Below are positions 1 through 6,087 of a DNA stretch of 7,199 bases, piece by piece. The stretch is from assembly GCA_021796135.1 (NCBI GenBank), contig JAJYOQ010000207.1, positions 1 through 7,199 of the forward strand, given 5' to 3'. The DNA comes from Bacteroidota bacterium. Lineage in GTDB: Bacteria > Bacteroidota > Ignavibacteria > Ignavibacteriales > Ignavibacteriaceae. The stretch's first letter is position 1. Every line of letters begins with the position of its first letter. A model generated the notes under the pieces. That model was not told the DNA's origin, did not search any database, and worked only from the letters and a program-made list of their open reading frames with translations. A program made the translations under genes and the position numbers.

Positions 1-61
1 TTATTGAAAATTAAAAATTAGAAATTAAAATGGAAAGATAATAATCTGCAGCGAAATGTTA

Positions 62-126
62 TGACATAAAAAACAATAATCTTGGTCACTATAGTATTGA
101 CTTCTAAATCTTTGTTTTTTATGTCA
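62..126. repeat. Perfect 15-bp inverted repeat in AT-rich DNA
   Basis: TGACATAAAAAACAA at 62-76 is the exact reverse complement of 112-126, with a 35-base spacer. The surrounding 1-215 stretch is AT-rich and I see no gene in it. The pair could be the stem of a long hairpin or the ends of a small degraded mobile element. No flanking duplication is visible, so its identity is open. Confidence 0.45.
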
Positions 127-176
127 AAATATTTTTTAGCGATTTTTTTGTTTTACATATTCCATATTCCATTGCG

Positions 177-190
177 GCCTGCCGGTAGGC
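177..190. repeat. GC-rich imperfect palindrome
   Basis: GCCTGCCGGTAGGC is a near-palindrome, interrupted only by G-T type pairs, and is much more GC-rich than the DNA around it. It lies just beyond the truncated end of the IS3 remnant. Short GC palindromes like this are often dispersed in Bacteroidota genomes, but only one copy is present here. Confidence 0.3.
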
Positions 191-215
191 AAGCTTGTCG
201 CGCTATGTGATGATG

Positions 216-437
216 TCAACCTATTTCAGGACAAGACATCTTGTACAATTTTTTTACCCCCACCTTTGTCTGTCGCTTCCGTTTCTCACTAACCAACTGA
301 AGTACTATTTCTTCTTGATAGTTTTCCTTTATTTCTCTTTTCTTCCACTGATAATAGCTCTGACGGCTTATGCCGTGGACAAAACATATTGTTTCAACTC
401 GATATAGACCCGTATATTTCCCAAGCTCCGTGATCAT
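216..437 (-). pseudogene. IS3-family transposase OrfB, N-terminal fragment
   Basis: This 73-residue reading frame is the start of an IS3 OrfB transposase. It shows the helix-turn-helix-like segment CFVHGISRQSYYQWKK (about residues 18-33) followed by the usual charged stretch and VGVKKLYK (residues 59-66). It then runs into MSCPEIG and a stop, where the family would continue into the rve/DDE integrase core. All DDE catalytic residues are therefore absent. The frame is -1 relative to OrfA and is open upstream of the ATG (VRYESIEEMITELG), so it would normally be made as an OrfA-OrfB fusion by frameshifting. The break falls on a 14-bp sequence shared with the IS left end. Confidence 0.8.
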
Positions 438-442
438 TTCTT

Positions 443-805
443 CTATGCTTTCGTATCGTACTTTTTTTTAAAGTCCTCTCCATATTCTCGTCCGGCTACC
501 TCTAACATCTTTTCTAAACTCATTATTTTCAAATGTGCTTGGGCTAAGGCTGATTCTAATTCCCGATTCTCTCTTTCTCTTTGTTTTAACATATTCACTT
601 CATCGCTCAGTTCTATCTTTACTACCTTGTTCAACAATTCATTCTTTCCCATCTTTTTTATCCATCGCTGTATTGTCCAACCTCCTTTTATGTTATATAA
701 CTTTTGGGCTTCGCTTATACTTAATTTACCTCCCTCTATTTCCATTACTACTTTTTGCTTAAACGCTAAACTGTACTTCATTATCACTTTGCCTCTGCTT
801 TCCAT
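443..805 (-). CDS. IS3-family transposase OrfA
   Basis: OrfA is the DNA-binding subunit of IS3-family elements: it binds the terminal repeats and is the N-terminal half of the OrfAB transposase. At 120 residues the frame has the usual size. A helix-turn-helix region covers about residues 15-60 (FKQKVVMEIEGGKLSISEAQ, then GGWTIQRWIKK). A heptad-like, charged coiled coil follows at about 65-105 (MLKQRERENRELESALAQAH), typical of the OrfA leucine zipper. The 805 start has AAAGGA seven bases upstream. An internal ATG at 781 (MKYSLAFKQK) is where many relatives begin and is a fair alternative. The reading frame is intact, but its OrfB partner is truncated, so it may act only as a binding protein or inhibitor, if expressed at all. 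Confidence 0.85.
   Translation of the reverse strand: MESRGKVIMKYSLAFKQKVVMEIEGGKLSISEAQKLYNIKGGWTIQRWIKKMGKNELLNKVVKIELSDEVNMLKQRERENRELESALAQAHLKIMSLEKMLEVAGREYGEDFKKKYDTKA
461..469 (-). promoter_or_regulatory. Programmed -1 frameshift site of the IS3 element
   Basis: Near the end of orfA the minus strand reads TTT AAA AAA AAG, an A8G slippery run. A -1 slip here continues through VRYESIEEM into the OrfB frame without a stop, which is the classical IS3 arrangement for making OrfAB. The site is preserved although orfB is truncated downstream. I did not identify a stimulatory stem-loop. Confidence 0.7.
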
Positions 806-855
806 TTCTATATCCTTTATTAAGTTTTCTCTCTTTACTTTGTAAACTTAATGCC

Positions 856-869
856 GGACAAGACATCTT
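856..869. repeat. 14-bp direct repeat, IS left-end copy
   Basis: GGACAAGACATCTT here is identical to 229-242. On the minus strand this copy is the start of the IS3 element and the other copy lies at the orfB break. Between 870 and 903 follows a pyrimidine-rich strip (CTCCTCACCCTCTAATCCC...) with no gene. Confidence 0.7.
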
Positions 870-903
870 CTCCTCACCCTCTAATCCCTTCACCCCCTCA
901 TCA

Positions 904-2181
904 CTAATTAACCATCATCCAACGCCATGCAGGCATCACATTAATTTTTTTATTATCAATAATTATTTCATCAGTTTCATCTATAGTTAAGATAAATCCT
1001 TCATTCAACTTGAAATATCGCATTGCCTCCAATAATCCTTCAGTTTCCCTTTTCTTATTTACATCATTTAATTCGGTAGTAACCTGAATTGCGGTATTTA
1101 CTTTTGTATCTGTGTGTATTATGAAATCGCATTCACCTTTCCCCTTGTAATAGTATACTGTTTCTTCTGCAGCTTTTAAATGTAGATAAACTGCATTTTC
1201 CAGCATCCTGCCTTTGTTCCCGGAAAATTTAAACGATACGCTATTAACAATTCCATTATCTATGCAGTATAGCTTCTTATCATTAGCATTTTGAATGCTT
1301 ATAGATTCCGAATATTTATTGATTAGAAATACCAAATAACAATCATTCACATAATTAATAAATTCATAGGTTGAATCTTTGCTTATTTTTATACCGGCTG
1401 ACTTTAATTCATTGAACAATTTGTTTACTGAAAAGTAATTTGAGACATTTGATAAGCTTTTAACTATAAAATATCTTAACGCAGATGCATTCTTTATATC
1501 ATATCTTTCTATAATATCCCGGTATATCATTACATCCAAATATGACTGCATTGTCTTAGATCTTAACTCCCTATCATAATTAACTACTTCGGGAAAACCG
1601 CCTTCACTTAGATAATCATTAAAGGCATTTACTATGCGGGCTTTGTTTTTTGTTGAATAAAGATCATCAGCCCTAATATTCTTAAATTTTAAATATTCAT
1701 CGAACGTAAGAGGGAAAAGCTCATATGATATTGATCGCCCCCTTAAACTCGTGGCTATTTCTTTACTTAATAATTTTGATGAGGACCCTGTTATAAAAAT
1801 GTTCCTGGATACCGTATCATATATTCGTCGGACAAACTTTTCCCAATTTTCAATATTTTGTAACTCATCAAAAAAGAAGTACAAAGGATTTTTATTATAC
1901 GGATACAATTCATAATATGATTCCAGAATAAGCTGCAAATCACTAGCTACAAGGTTTAGCCTTTCGTCCTCAAAATTTATATAAATGATATCTTCCCGCC
2001 GTACGCTTTTAGGCAGTTCTTTCATTAGCTGATATAAAAAGTATGTTTTACCCGACCGCCTTGAGCCGATAACTGTTATAATCTTTTTTGAATTTAAAGG
2101 AACAGAAAGCTTTCTTTCAATTAACTCTTGCAAAGGACTTTCATGAAAGTCCTTTATTATGCTTTTAATTATTTCCTTCAT
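904..2181 (-). CDS. AAA_14/DUF4143-family ATP-binding protein (425 aa)
   Basis: This is an ATPase of the AAA_14 plus DUF4143 architecture, a widespread, multi-copy prokaryotic family of unsettled function. The Walker A motif is GSRRSGKT (39-46), Walker B is YFFFDELQ (101-108), a sensor-like FITGSSSKLL lies at 129-138 and LRGR at 146-149. The middle (about 235-290) has the winged-helix look of the family. The C-terminal part has the DUF4143 restriction-endonuclease-like pattern in weakened form: LENA (E328), GECDF (D352), then AIQVT (364-368), where active relatives show E-x-K. Here Q-V-T stands in that place, so nuclease activity looks unlikely. The ATG is supported by AGAGGTG (2187-2193) five bases upstream. 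Length is normal and no frameshift is seen. A hairpin-rich leader lies upstream. Confidence 0.88.
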   Translation of the reverse strand: MKEIIKSIIKDFHESPLQELIERKLSVPLNSKKIITVIGSRRSGKTYFLYQLMKELPKSVRREDIIYINFEDERLNLVASDLQLILESYYELYPYNKNPLYFFFDELQNIENWEKFVRRIYDTVSRNIFITGSSSKLLSKEIATSLRGRSISYELFPLTFDEYLKFKNIRADDLYSTKNKARIVNAFNDYLSEGGFPEVVNYDRELRSKTMQSYLDVMIYRDIIERYDIKNASALRYFIVKSLSNVSNYFSVNKLFNELKSAGIKISKDSTYEFINYVNDCYLVFLINKYSESISIQNANDKKLYCIDNGIVNSVSFKFSGNKGRMLENAVYLHLKAAEETVYYYKGKGECDFIIHTDTKVNTAIQVTTELNDVNKKRETEGLLEAMRYFKLNEGFILTIDETDEIIIDNKKINVMPAWRWMMVN

Positions 2182-2198
2182 CTTAACACCTCTGAGTA

Positions 2199-2267
2199 AA
2201 GATAATCTTTTCCTTTATAAAAGGAAATAGCTGGTCAATGGTTTCCTTTTCCAAAGGATATTATCTT
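2199..2267 (-). promoter_or_regulatory. Four-segment alternative hairpin leader of the ATPase gene
   Basis: The region directly upstream of the 2181 start contains four short complementary blocks: TTTCCTTT (2209-2216), AAAGGAAA (2220-2227), TTTCCTTT (2242-2249) and AAAGGA (2253-2258). Block 1 can pair with 2 and 3 with 4, or instead 2 with 3. An outer pair AAGATAAT (2199-2206) and ATTATCTT (2260-2267) encloses them. The layout permits mutually exclusive structures as in an attenuator, or it could be a set of palindromic operator sites. No transcription start is identifiable, so the role is inferred. Confidence 0.45.
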
Positions 2268-2299
2268 AGTTCTGTTCTTTTCTACGATATAATTTTTAT

Positions 2300-2384
2300 G
2301 TAACGAGTGTCACTCGTCACTCATTTCCGATCCCACAAATTAGCAAATCAATGTCACTTGTCACTAATTTCTCGTTACTTGTTA
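2300..2384. repeat. Degenerate GTCACTYGTCACT repeat cluster
   Basis: GTCACTCGTCACTCATTTC (2309-2327) recurs as GTCACTTGTCACTAATTTC (2353-2371), 17 of 19 identical, and a weaker third unit follows (CTCGTTACTTGTTATTA, 2371-2387). ACGAGTGTCACTCGT (2303-2317) is a perfect palindrome around one base. GTAACGAG (2300-2307) is mirrored by CTCGTTAC (2371-2378). The cluster sits between the wzi stop and the ATPase leader and may serve as a structured 3' region. Confidence 0.5.
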
Positions 2385-3872
2385 TTACTGTATACCATAA
2401 TACATGGATACGTAAAATTCGTTCATTCTGTGGTCGGAAAAAGTCAGGTCGGGCTGTTGGGTGGAAATGGTTGTGGTTTGAAATTGGAGTCTGGCAAATA
2501 GTTCGTGGGTGATTTCGTATTTTAATTCGGCGCCAAGGTAGGCATAGTTTGTTCTTAAGCCATATAGGAACGGCGGCTGCGGCTGGGTGTATTGACCGGT
2601 TTCCGGGCCCTGCCCGCCTTTTCTAACATACTGTCCCCATACAGTTGCCTGCAGTCCTCTTATAAAACGATAATTTATTGCGCCGTAAACAAGGTCTGCA
2701 TTATTCCCCATCCAATCCCCCATTACGTAACCATTGTTTTGATACGTCTGTGTAGGTATGTAATGCGTATAGACGTAAGGGAATATTTTTGTAAACTCTG
2801 CTGTTAAAGTAAGGTTATCGATAGGCAAATCCGTTACTGATCCGCCGAGAGTAAATCCAAGCTGATTCCTTTGATTAGCAGGATTAAATAAACCCTCAAT
2901 GGTAATTTCATCAATAAAAAGTGTTCCGTATAAATGCGTATTTTTAATTTGATTCCTGGAACTGACGCCCATAAAAAATTGAGAGTTCCCTCCCGCATTA
3001 TTATTTGCTTGACTAAGATAATGATCTGCTAATCTAAAAAACATTATCGGGATTAAATAGGATAATTGCAAATTGTCGCTGTACACAATCGATTCGCCGA
3101 GGGAAATATCAAGTCCCCTTTCAGGTGTAAGAGTCAAAGTATGCTGTGCAAGATATTTACTACGGAAGATTGTTCTGCTATTACCAGGAAGCAAAGTAGC
3201 ATAAGATGCAGTTGAATCAATAACACCGGAGTTCAGCCAGGCATGAATGTAATTAAATCTGAACCATTTTGCCGGGTGGATATCTAACCTAATGAAAGGA
3301 AAAGACGGAGCTTTATCCGATAAGACAAGAAGCCCGCTTTGACCATATCCCCAATTTAGGAAATCCTTTCCGATAGAAATATCTCCCCATGACCAATTAT
3401 ATGCAAGGTTAACGTTTATCTCGCTGTACTGTATATTATTTGCATCTGCTTTAGCTATATCTACACCTGTTACAGGAGTAAAACTCTTTGATTGGTCAAT
3501 AGTAGTGCCATCCTCGGAATTATCCTGAAAGCGGAAGCTATAACCGATATTACTTCCGAGATAACCATACATATACAAGCCATTCCAGCGGTGGGAATAT
3601 TTAGCGCCATCCCTAGTACCGAGTTCATAGCCGAGAATTGGGCTTGCGTTAATTTTGAATAGGCTATCTTCGTAAGAGAACATACGCAATCTTCCATAAG
3701 GATCATTTGAAAACAAAGAACTCAATTTTGAATGTTGAATGTTGAATTTTGAATGCTGAAGAAATTTTGAATGTTGAATTGAAGACAGCTCCATTCCAAA
3801 ATCTTTTAGGTAAAATTTTAGTTCTTCATTTTCTAGGGGTGTTAATTGATAATTGTTGAAGCTTTTCCGCAA
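2385..3872 (-). CDS. Capsule assembly Wzi family outer-membrane protein, C-terminal main part (frameshifted)
   Basis: This is the barrel part of a Wzi-family capsule assembly protein. Family members are outer-membrane beta-barrels that help hold or assemble surface polysaccharide. Alternating aromatic/polar strands run throughout (for example SIGKDFLNWGYGQSGLL, WFRFNYIHAWLNSG, LQATVWGQYVRKG), and the chain ends with a strand rich in aromatics (FYVSMYYGIQ), as outer-membrane barrels do. The frame opens only at a TTG (3872) that is not a convincing start. Its first good homology, LTPLENEELKFYLKDFG, continues directly from the upstream fragment, so the two are one gene broken by a one-base shift near 3846. 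Residues 30-51 (SIQHSKFLQHSKF..., counted from 3872) are encoded by an inserted DNA repeat that stays in frame. With the shift repaired the product would be about 570 residues. Confidence 0.8.
   Translation of the reverse strand: MRKSFNNYQLTPLENEELKFYLKDFGMELSSIQHSKFLQHSKFNIQHSKLSSLFSNDPYGRLRMFSYEDSLFKINASPILGYELGTRDGAKYSHRWNGLYMYGYLGSNIGYSFRFQDNSEDGTTIDQSKSFTPVTGVDIAKADANNIQYSEINVNLAYNWSWGDISIGKDFLNWGYGQSGLLVLSDKAPSFPFIRLDIHPAKWFRFNYIHAWLNSGVIDSTASYATLLPGNSRTIFRSKYLAQHTLTLTPERGLDISLGESIVYSDNLQLSYLIPIMFFRLADHYLSQANNNAGGNSQFFMGVSSRNQIKNTHLYGTLFIDEITIEGLFNPANQRNQLGFTLGGSVTDLPIDNLTLTAEFTKIFPYVYTHYIPTQTYQNNGYVMGDWMGNNADLVYGAINYRFIRGLQATVWGQYVRKGGQGPETGQYTQPQPPFLYGLRTNYAYLGAELKYEITHELFARLQFQTTTISTQQPDLTFSDHRMNEFYVSMYYGIQ
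3720..3782. repeat. AATTCAACATTC-type repeat inside the wzi coding region
   Basis: On the minus strand this segment is a run of degenerate ATTCAAAATT and AATTCAACATTC units, the same sequence style as 4030-4066. It is read in frame within wzi and gives the peptide SIQHSKFLQHSKFNIQHSKL. The flanking protein (YLKDFGMEL before, SNDPYGRLRMFSYEDS after) reads as normal Wzi sequence, so the repeat looks like an insertion of about 20 codons. Confidence 0.65.
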
Positions 3873-4098
3873 TGTACTCCCTGCTTACAGGTTTAATATT
3901 ATCGTGGAATTGGATTATTCCCTTTTGCGCCATAAGGTCCAGGAAGTCATATACACCGCTGTGTATGGGCTCGTAGACGGTTTGGGCGGTTACGGAGGAA
4001 GTAAAAAGGAAAAAGGAAAAGAGGAAAAAGAATGTTGAATGTTGAATTATGAATTTTGAATTTGTGGGATAGGAGAAATTTTGGGAACATAGGGACAA
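3826..4098 (-). pseudogene. Wzi-family protein, N-terminal fragment with signal peptide
   Basis: This 90-residue frame is the front of the wzi gene. A hydrophobic stretch FFFLFSFFLFTSSVTA (23-38) with likely cleavage before QTVYEP is a signal peptide. HSGVYDFLDLMAQKGIIQF and KPVSREYIAEKLQQLS (47-84) are the conserved N-terminal helices of the family. It then leaves the reading frame (INTPRK, stop), while the correct continuation LTPLENEELKF is found one frame over. Removing one base near 3846 joins the two parts. No in-frame ATG exists; the frame can open only at TTG 4098. Residues 13-22 (NSKFIIQHST) come from a dispersed repeat, so the original start may have been replaced or altered. Whether the shift is biological or a sequencing artefact is open. 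Confidence 0.7.
4030..4066. repeat. AATTCAACATTC-type repeat at the 5' end of wzi
   Basis: The minus strand reads AATTCAAAATTCATAATTC followed by AACATTCAACATTC, the same repeat type as 3720-3782. It lies exactly where the wzi start codon and the front of the signal peptide should be. ATCCCACAAATT adjoins it (4070-4059, minus) and also occurs at 2330-2341 (plus). Confidence 0.6.
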
Positions 4099-4153
4099 AC
4101 GAGGTTATGTTTATTTTTTTCATGATTTATTTTACAATTATTAGTTATAAATT

Positions 4154-4183
4154 ATTAGTGACGAGTGTCGCTCCTATGGAGCT
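4154..4183. repeat. Dispersed palindromic repeat (GCTCC-GGAGC core), copy 1
   Basis: TGTCGCTCCTATGGAGCT (4166-4183) contains the stem GCTCC-TAT-GGAGC and matches 7175-7192 in 16 of 18 bases; the two changes are in the centre. Adjoining it, minus-strand 4169-4154 reads GACACTCGTCACTAAT, related to the repeat cluster downstream of wzi. The 4099-4247 gap between wzi and the ATPase holds nothing else I can support. Confidence 0.55.
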
Positions 4184-4247
4184 ATATATTTCTTGGTTTT
4201 GTTTATAATCTACTGATGTGTCGTTGCTCTGCGGCTGAAAAAGGCAT

Positions 4248-5375
4248 TTATTCAATCAAATAATCCAGATAATTACTCTCGTTGACAAAATAATAATTTT
4301 CCGGATTGTAATTGTCAACAAACTCCTTCTGTTTTTTTGTGCGCGCCTTCTTAGACCATTTAAATTCAAATGCAGTAATCTTTCCGTCTTTATCCTCAAT
4401 TAAATCAATTTCTTTACCTGTATAAGTGCGCCAAAAATATGAGCCAAAAACATCCCTTTTGTTTGAATGAAATTTTTGCCTTTCAATAAACATAAAATTC
4501 TCAAACAACTGCCCGATGTCGTTTCTTAAATCAATTGAATTAAAATTCATTATTATACCGTTTCTAATGCCGTTATCGCAAAAATAATATTTAGCTTTTG
4601 AAGTAATCTCATTTCTTAAATTCCGGCTAAAACCACCTAACTTTTTAATTATAAAACTTTTCTCCAATAAATCTAAATATCTTCCGACAGTTTTAACATC
4701 TACACCTAAGTTTACCGCCAGCTCATTCTGCGATACTTCACTACCAACCTGAAACGCCAAAAGCTTCAGCAAATCCAACAAGTGCTTATGAGATTTTACT
4801 CTTTCAAAAGACAGAATATCCTTCAAAAGGTAACTATTTACAAGCTCATTTATAATTTCAATCTTCTCTTCTTTTTTACCTGCAAGCGCTACTTCCGGAT
4901 ATAAACCGAAAATTAAAAAATTCTTTAGCTCTTCTTTTAGTTCGAACTTATTATATTTACTAAGCAGTTCTTCTTGAGAGAATGTATAAAGGGTTGAAGT
5001 TCTTTTTCTGCCCGTCAGCGGTTCGCCTATTGTTTGAGAGAGGTCAAATGACGATGAGCCTGTTACTATTACAAAAATTTCCGGGTGATTATCAACTATT
5101 ATCTTTAGCCCCATCCCGATATTTGGAATTTGCTGGGCTTCGTCAATTGCTATTAAGTCATAATCTGACACATAATCATTGATTTGAGAAAAGTCTTGAG
5201 AAGAAAGCACCTGTTGAACTCTTATATTATCGCCTGACTCAAGTTTGTATTTTAAGTCCGTTTCCTTAAGATATTCATTCAATAAGGTTGTTTTTCCCGT
5301 TCTTCGAGCGCCGTAAATTATTAAAACCTTTCCTCGCTGGATAAGCTCCTTTATATTTATTTTTCTAATTATCAT
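4248..5375 (-). CDS. AAA_14/DUF4143-family ATP-binding protein (375 aa)
   Basis: This is a second, intact and clearly different member of the AAA_14-DUF4143 ATPase family. Walker A is GARRTGKT (22-29), Walker B is DLIAIDEAQQ (73-82), the sensor is VTGSSSFDL (104-112), and LTGRKR (120-125) is a likely arginine-finger region. A winged-helix segment lies at about 215-246 (SQNELAVNLGVDVKTVGRYL). The C-terminal DUF4143 domain keeps a full restriction-endonuclease-like signature: FENF (E292), GKEIDLI (D324) and FEFKW (E337, K339). The ATG at 5375 has only a weak ribosome site (ATTAAA), but an operator-like palindrome lies immediately upstream. Length is normal for the family. Substrate and partner are unknown; compared with the other ATPase here, this copy is the one likely to keep a metal-binding site. 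Confidence 0.88.
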   Translation of the reverse strand: MIIRKINIKELIQRGKVLIIYGARRTGKTTLLNEYLKETDLKYKLESGDNIRVQQVLSSQDFSQINDYVSDYDLIAIDEAQQIPNIGMGLKIIVDNHPEIFVIVTGSSSFDLSQTIGEPLTGRKRTSTLYTFSQEELLSKYNKFELKEELKNFLIFGLYPEVALAGKKEEKIEIINELVNSYLLKDILSFERVKSHKHLLDLLKLLAFQVGSEVSQNELAVNLGVDVKTVGRYLDLLEKSFIIKKLGGFSRNLRNEITSKAKYYFCDNGIRNGIIMNFNSIDLRNDIGQLFENFMFIERQKFHSNKRDVFGSYFWRTYTGKEIDLIEDKDGKITAFEFKWSKKARTKKQKEFVDNYNPENYYFVNESNYLDYLIE

Positions 5376-5377
5376 TT

Positions 5378-5426
5378 TAATTTATGGAATTATGTTCCAT
5401 AAATTTAATATAATTTATGGAATTAT
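5378..5426 (-). promoter_or_regulatory. Operator-like array upstream of the DUF4143 ATPase
   Basis: TAATTTATGGAATTAT occurs twice exactly (5378-5393 and 5411-5426), 33 bases apart, about three helical turns. Between them TTCCATAAA (5395-5403) is the inverse of TTTATGGAA (5381-5389), making a perfect 9-bp palindrome with a 5-base spacer. The array begins two bases before the ATG and covers the likely promoter. The geometry fits a dimeric repressor site, perhaps autoregulation; the regulator is not known. Confidence 0.55.
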
Positions 5427-5440
5427 TCAAAGATTCTTTC

Positions 5441-5558
5441 ACTTACTCAGGTTGATTGATAGTTTTTATTTAGGTATTAAAACCGTTGAAACGGTTAATA
5501 AATAAGGTTTTATGTTATGGAACCCACGACTTGAAGTCGTGGGCTGCTTTTTCTAAAC
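5441..5558. repeat. 118-bp dispersed double-hairpin repeat, copy A
   Basis: This element matches 6463-6579 with five substitutions and a one-base gap (about 95% identity). It holds two hairpins: AACCGTT-GA-AACGGTT (5481-5496) and CCCACGAC-TTGAA-GTCGTGGG (5523-5543). The second is followed by CTGCTTTTT, so on the plus strand it would look like a terminator. It encodes nothing. Its compact form suggests a non-autonomous element moved in trans, for example by an IS200/IS605- or REP-type Y1 transposase, but none is in the window. Confidence 0.75.
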
Positions 5559-5821
5559 GGAATAAATCAGACGGTTTTAACGGGTTATATTCAACTGCGG
5601 GGAACTTGAGTTTACTTATTTAACTTTAAAAATTAGAATTAAAATAATAATTATTCAAGCATTTGTTCTCGAATTTATGCAATCAAAACTCCGTAATGTC
5701 CCCTATTGAGAGACGCCATGACTAGGGGGCTGTCCGAGAATATAGCTTTTTTTAATAACCATGATAAGTTTTAGACCTATTTTTCAGATACGACTTTAAA
5801 AGAGCGGAATAAAAATTAAAG
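5559..5821. other. Gene-free stretch
   Basis: I find no credible coding frame between copy A of the 118-bp repeat and the terminator of the DUF2283 gene. The stretch has a weak inverted pair CCCCTA (5700-5705) / TAGGGG (5723-5728). It also has GGGGGCTGTCCGAGAA (5725-5740), which resembles the end of some IS elements but has no partner here. The rest is AT-rich without repeats I can define. Confidence 0.4.
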
Positions 5822-5846
5822 AATCCACATTCTAAGAAGGTGGATT
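5822..5846 (-). terminator. Rho-independent-like terminator after the DUF2283 gene
   Basis: On the minus strand AATCCAC pairs with GTGGATT (5840-5846 with 5822-5828), extended inside by TTCT/AGAA across one mismatch. CTTTAATTTTTATT follows. It lies 29 bases past the DUF2283 stop, in the right place and orientation to end that transcript. Confidence 0.6.
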
Positions 5847-5874
5847 TCTGAGTTACATTAAATATTTTGTCTAT

Positions 5875-6087
5875 TTAAGCTGCGGTACTTTTGAGTGATA
5901 TTGACAGGGGGAAGTTTTTTACCTCGCTTACCTTCAGAATTGAAAAGCCTAAAATATTCCCTTCGTTATCAACCTTTTCCATTACTGCATCATTTTCTGT
6001 CTCTATAAAATAACCTTCTTTTTTTTCAAAAGTTACTTCAAGATAATCTCCTTCTTTATCAAACCAAATTTTTATTTCTTTTCCCAT
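5875..6087 (-). CDS. DUF2283 domain protein (70 aa)
   Basis: This small protein matches the DUF2283 pattern: IKIWFDKEGDYLEVTFEKK at the N-terminus, an acidic middle (ENDAVMEKVDNEGNILGF, 32-49), and a final beta segment FSILKVSEV. No enzymatic residues are apparent. It starts at ATG 6087 with AAAAGGAAAG about nine bases upstream. The start lies inside the reconstructed end of the preceding PBECR-like gene: that gene's TAA (6074-6072) falls within codons 5-6 of this one, so the two share 16 bases and translation is probably coupled. Such small overlapping pairs often are toxin-antitoxin modules, in which this protein would be the antitoxin candidate. That role is inference. The frame itself is intact. 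Confidence 0.8.
   Translation of the reverse strand: MGKEIKIWFDKEGDYLEVTFEKKEGYFIETENDAVMEKVDNEGNILGFSILKVSEVKNFPLSISLKSTAA

Larger units (their letters stand above)
229..869 (-). mobile_element. IS3-family insertion sequence remnant
   Basis: This is a truncated IS3-family element carrying complete orfA, the frameshift site and the 5' part of orfB. On the minus strand the left end appears to start near 865 with TGTCTTGTCCGG, agreeing with the TG...CA termini usual for the family. The catalytic DDE part of OrfB, which needs roughly 200 more codons, is missing: beyond 215 only AT-rich non-coding sequence remains. GGACAAGACATCTT occurs both at the left end (856-869) and at the break in orfB (229-242) in the same orientation, so the break coincides with sequence like the element's own left end. 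The element cannot move by itself. Confidence 0.8.

Noticed and set aside
2309..2371. CRISPR array from GTCACT repeats
   Set aside because: Only two good units, no palindromic 25-40 base repeat with uniform unique spacers, and no cas genes.
2592..2807. Plus-strand open frames across the wzi gene and others such as 535-762 and 4982-5182
   Set aside because: They are shadows of well-supported minus-strand genes, without family features or ribosome sites.
5700..5740. Possible IS terminus GGGGGCTGTCCGAGAA and CCCCTA/TAGGGG hairpin
   Set aside because: No matching inverted end, target duplication or transposase frame nearby, and the stem is only six bases with a long loop.
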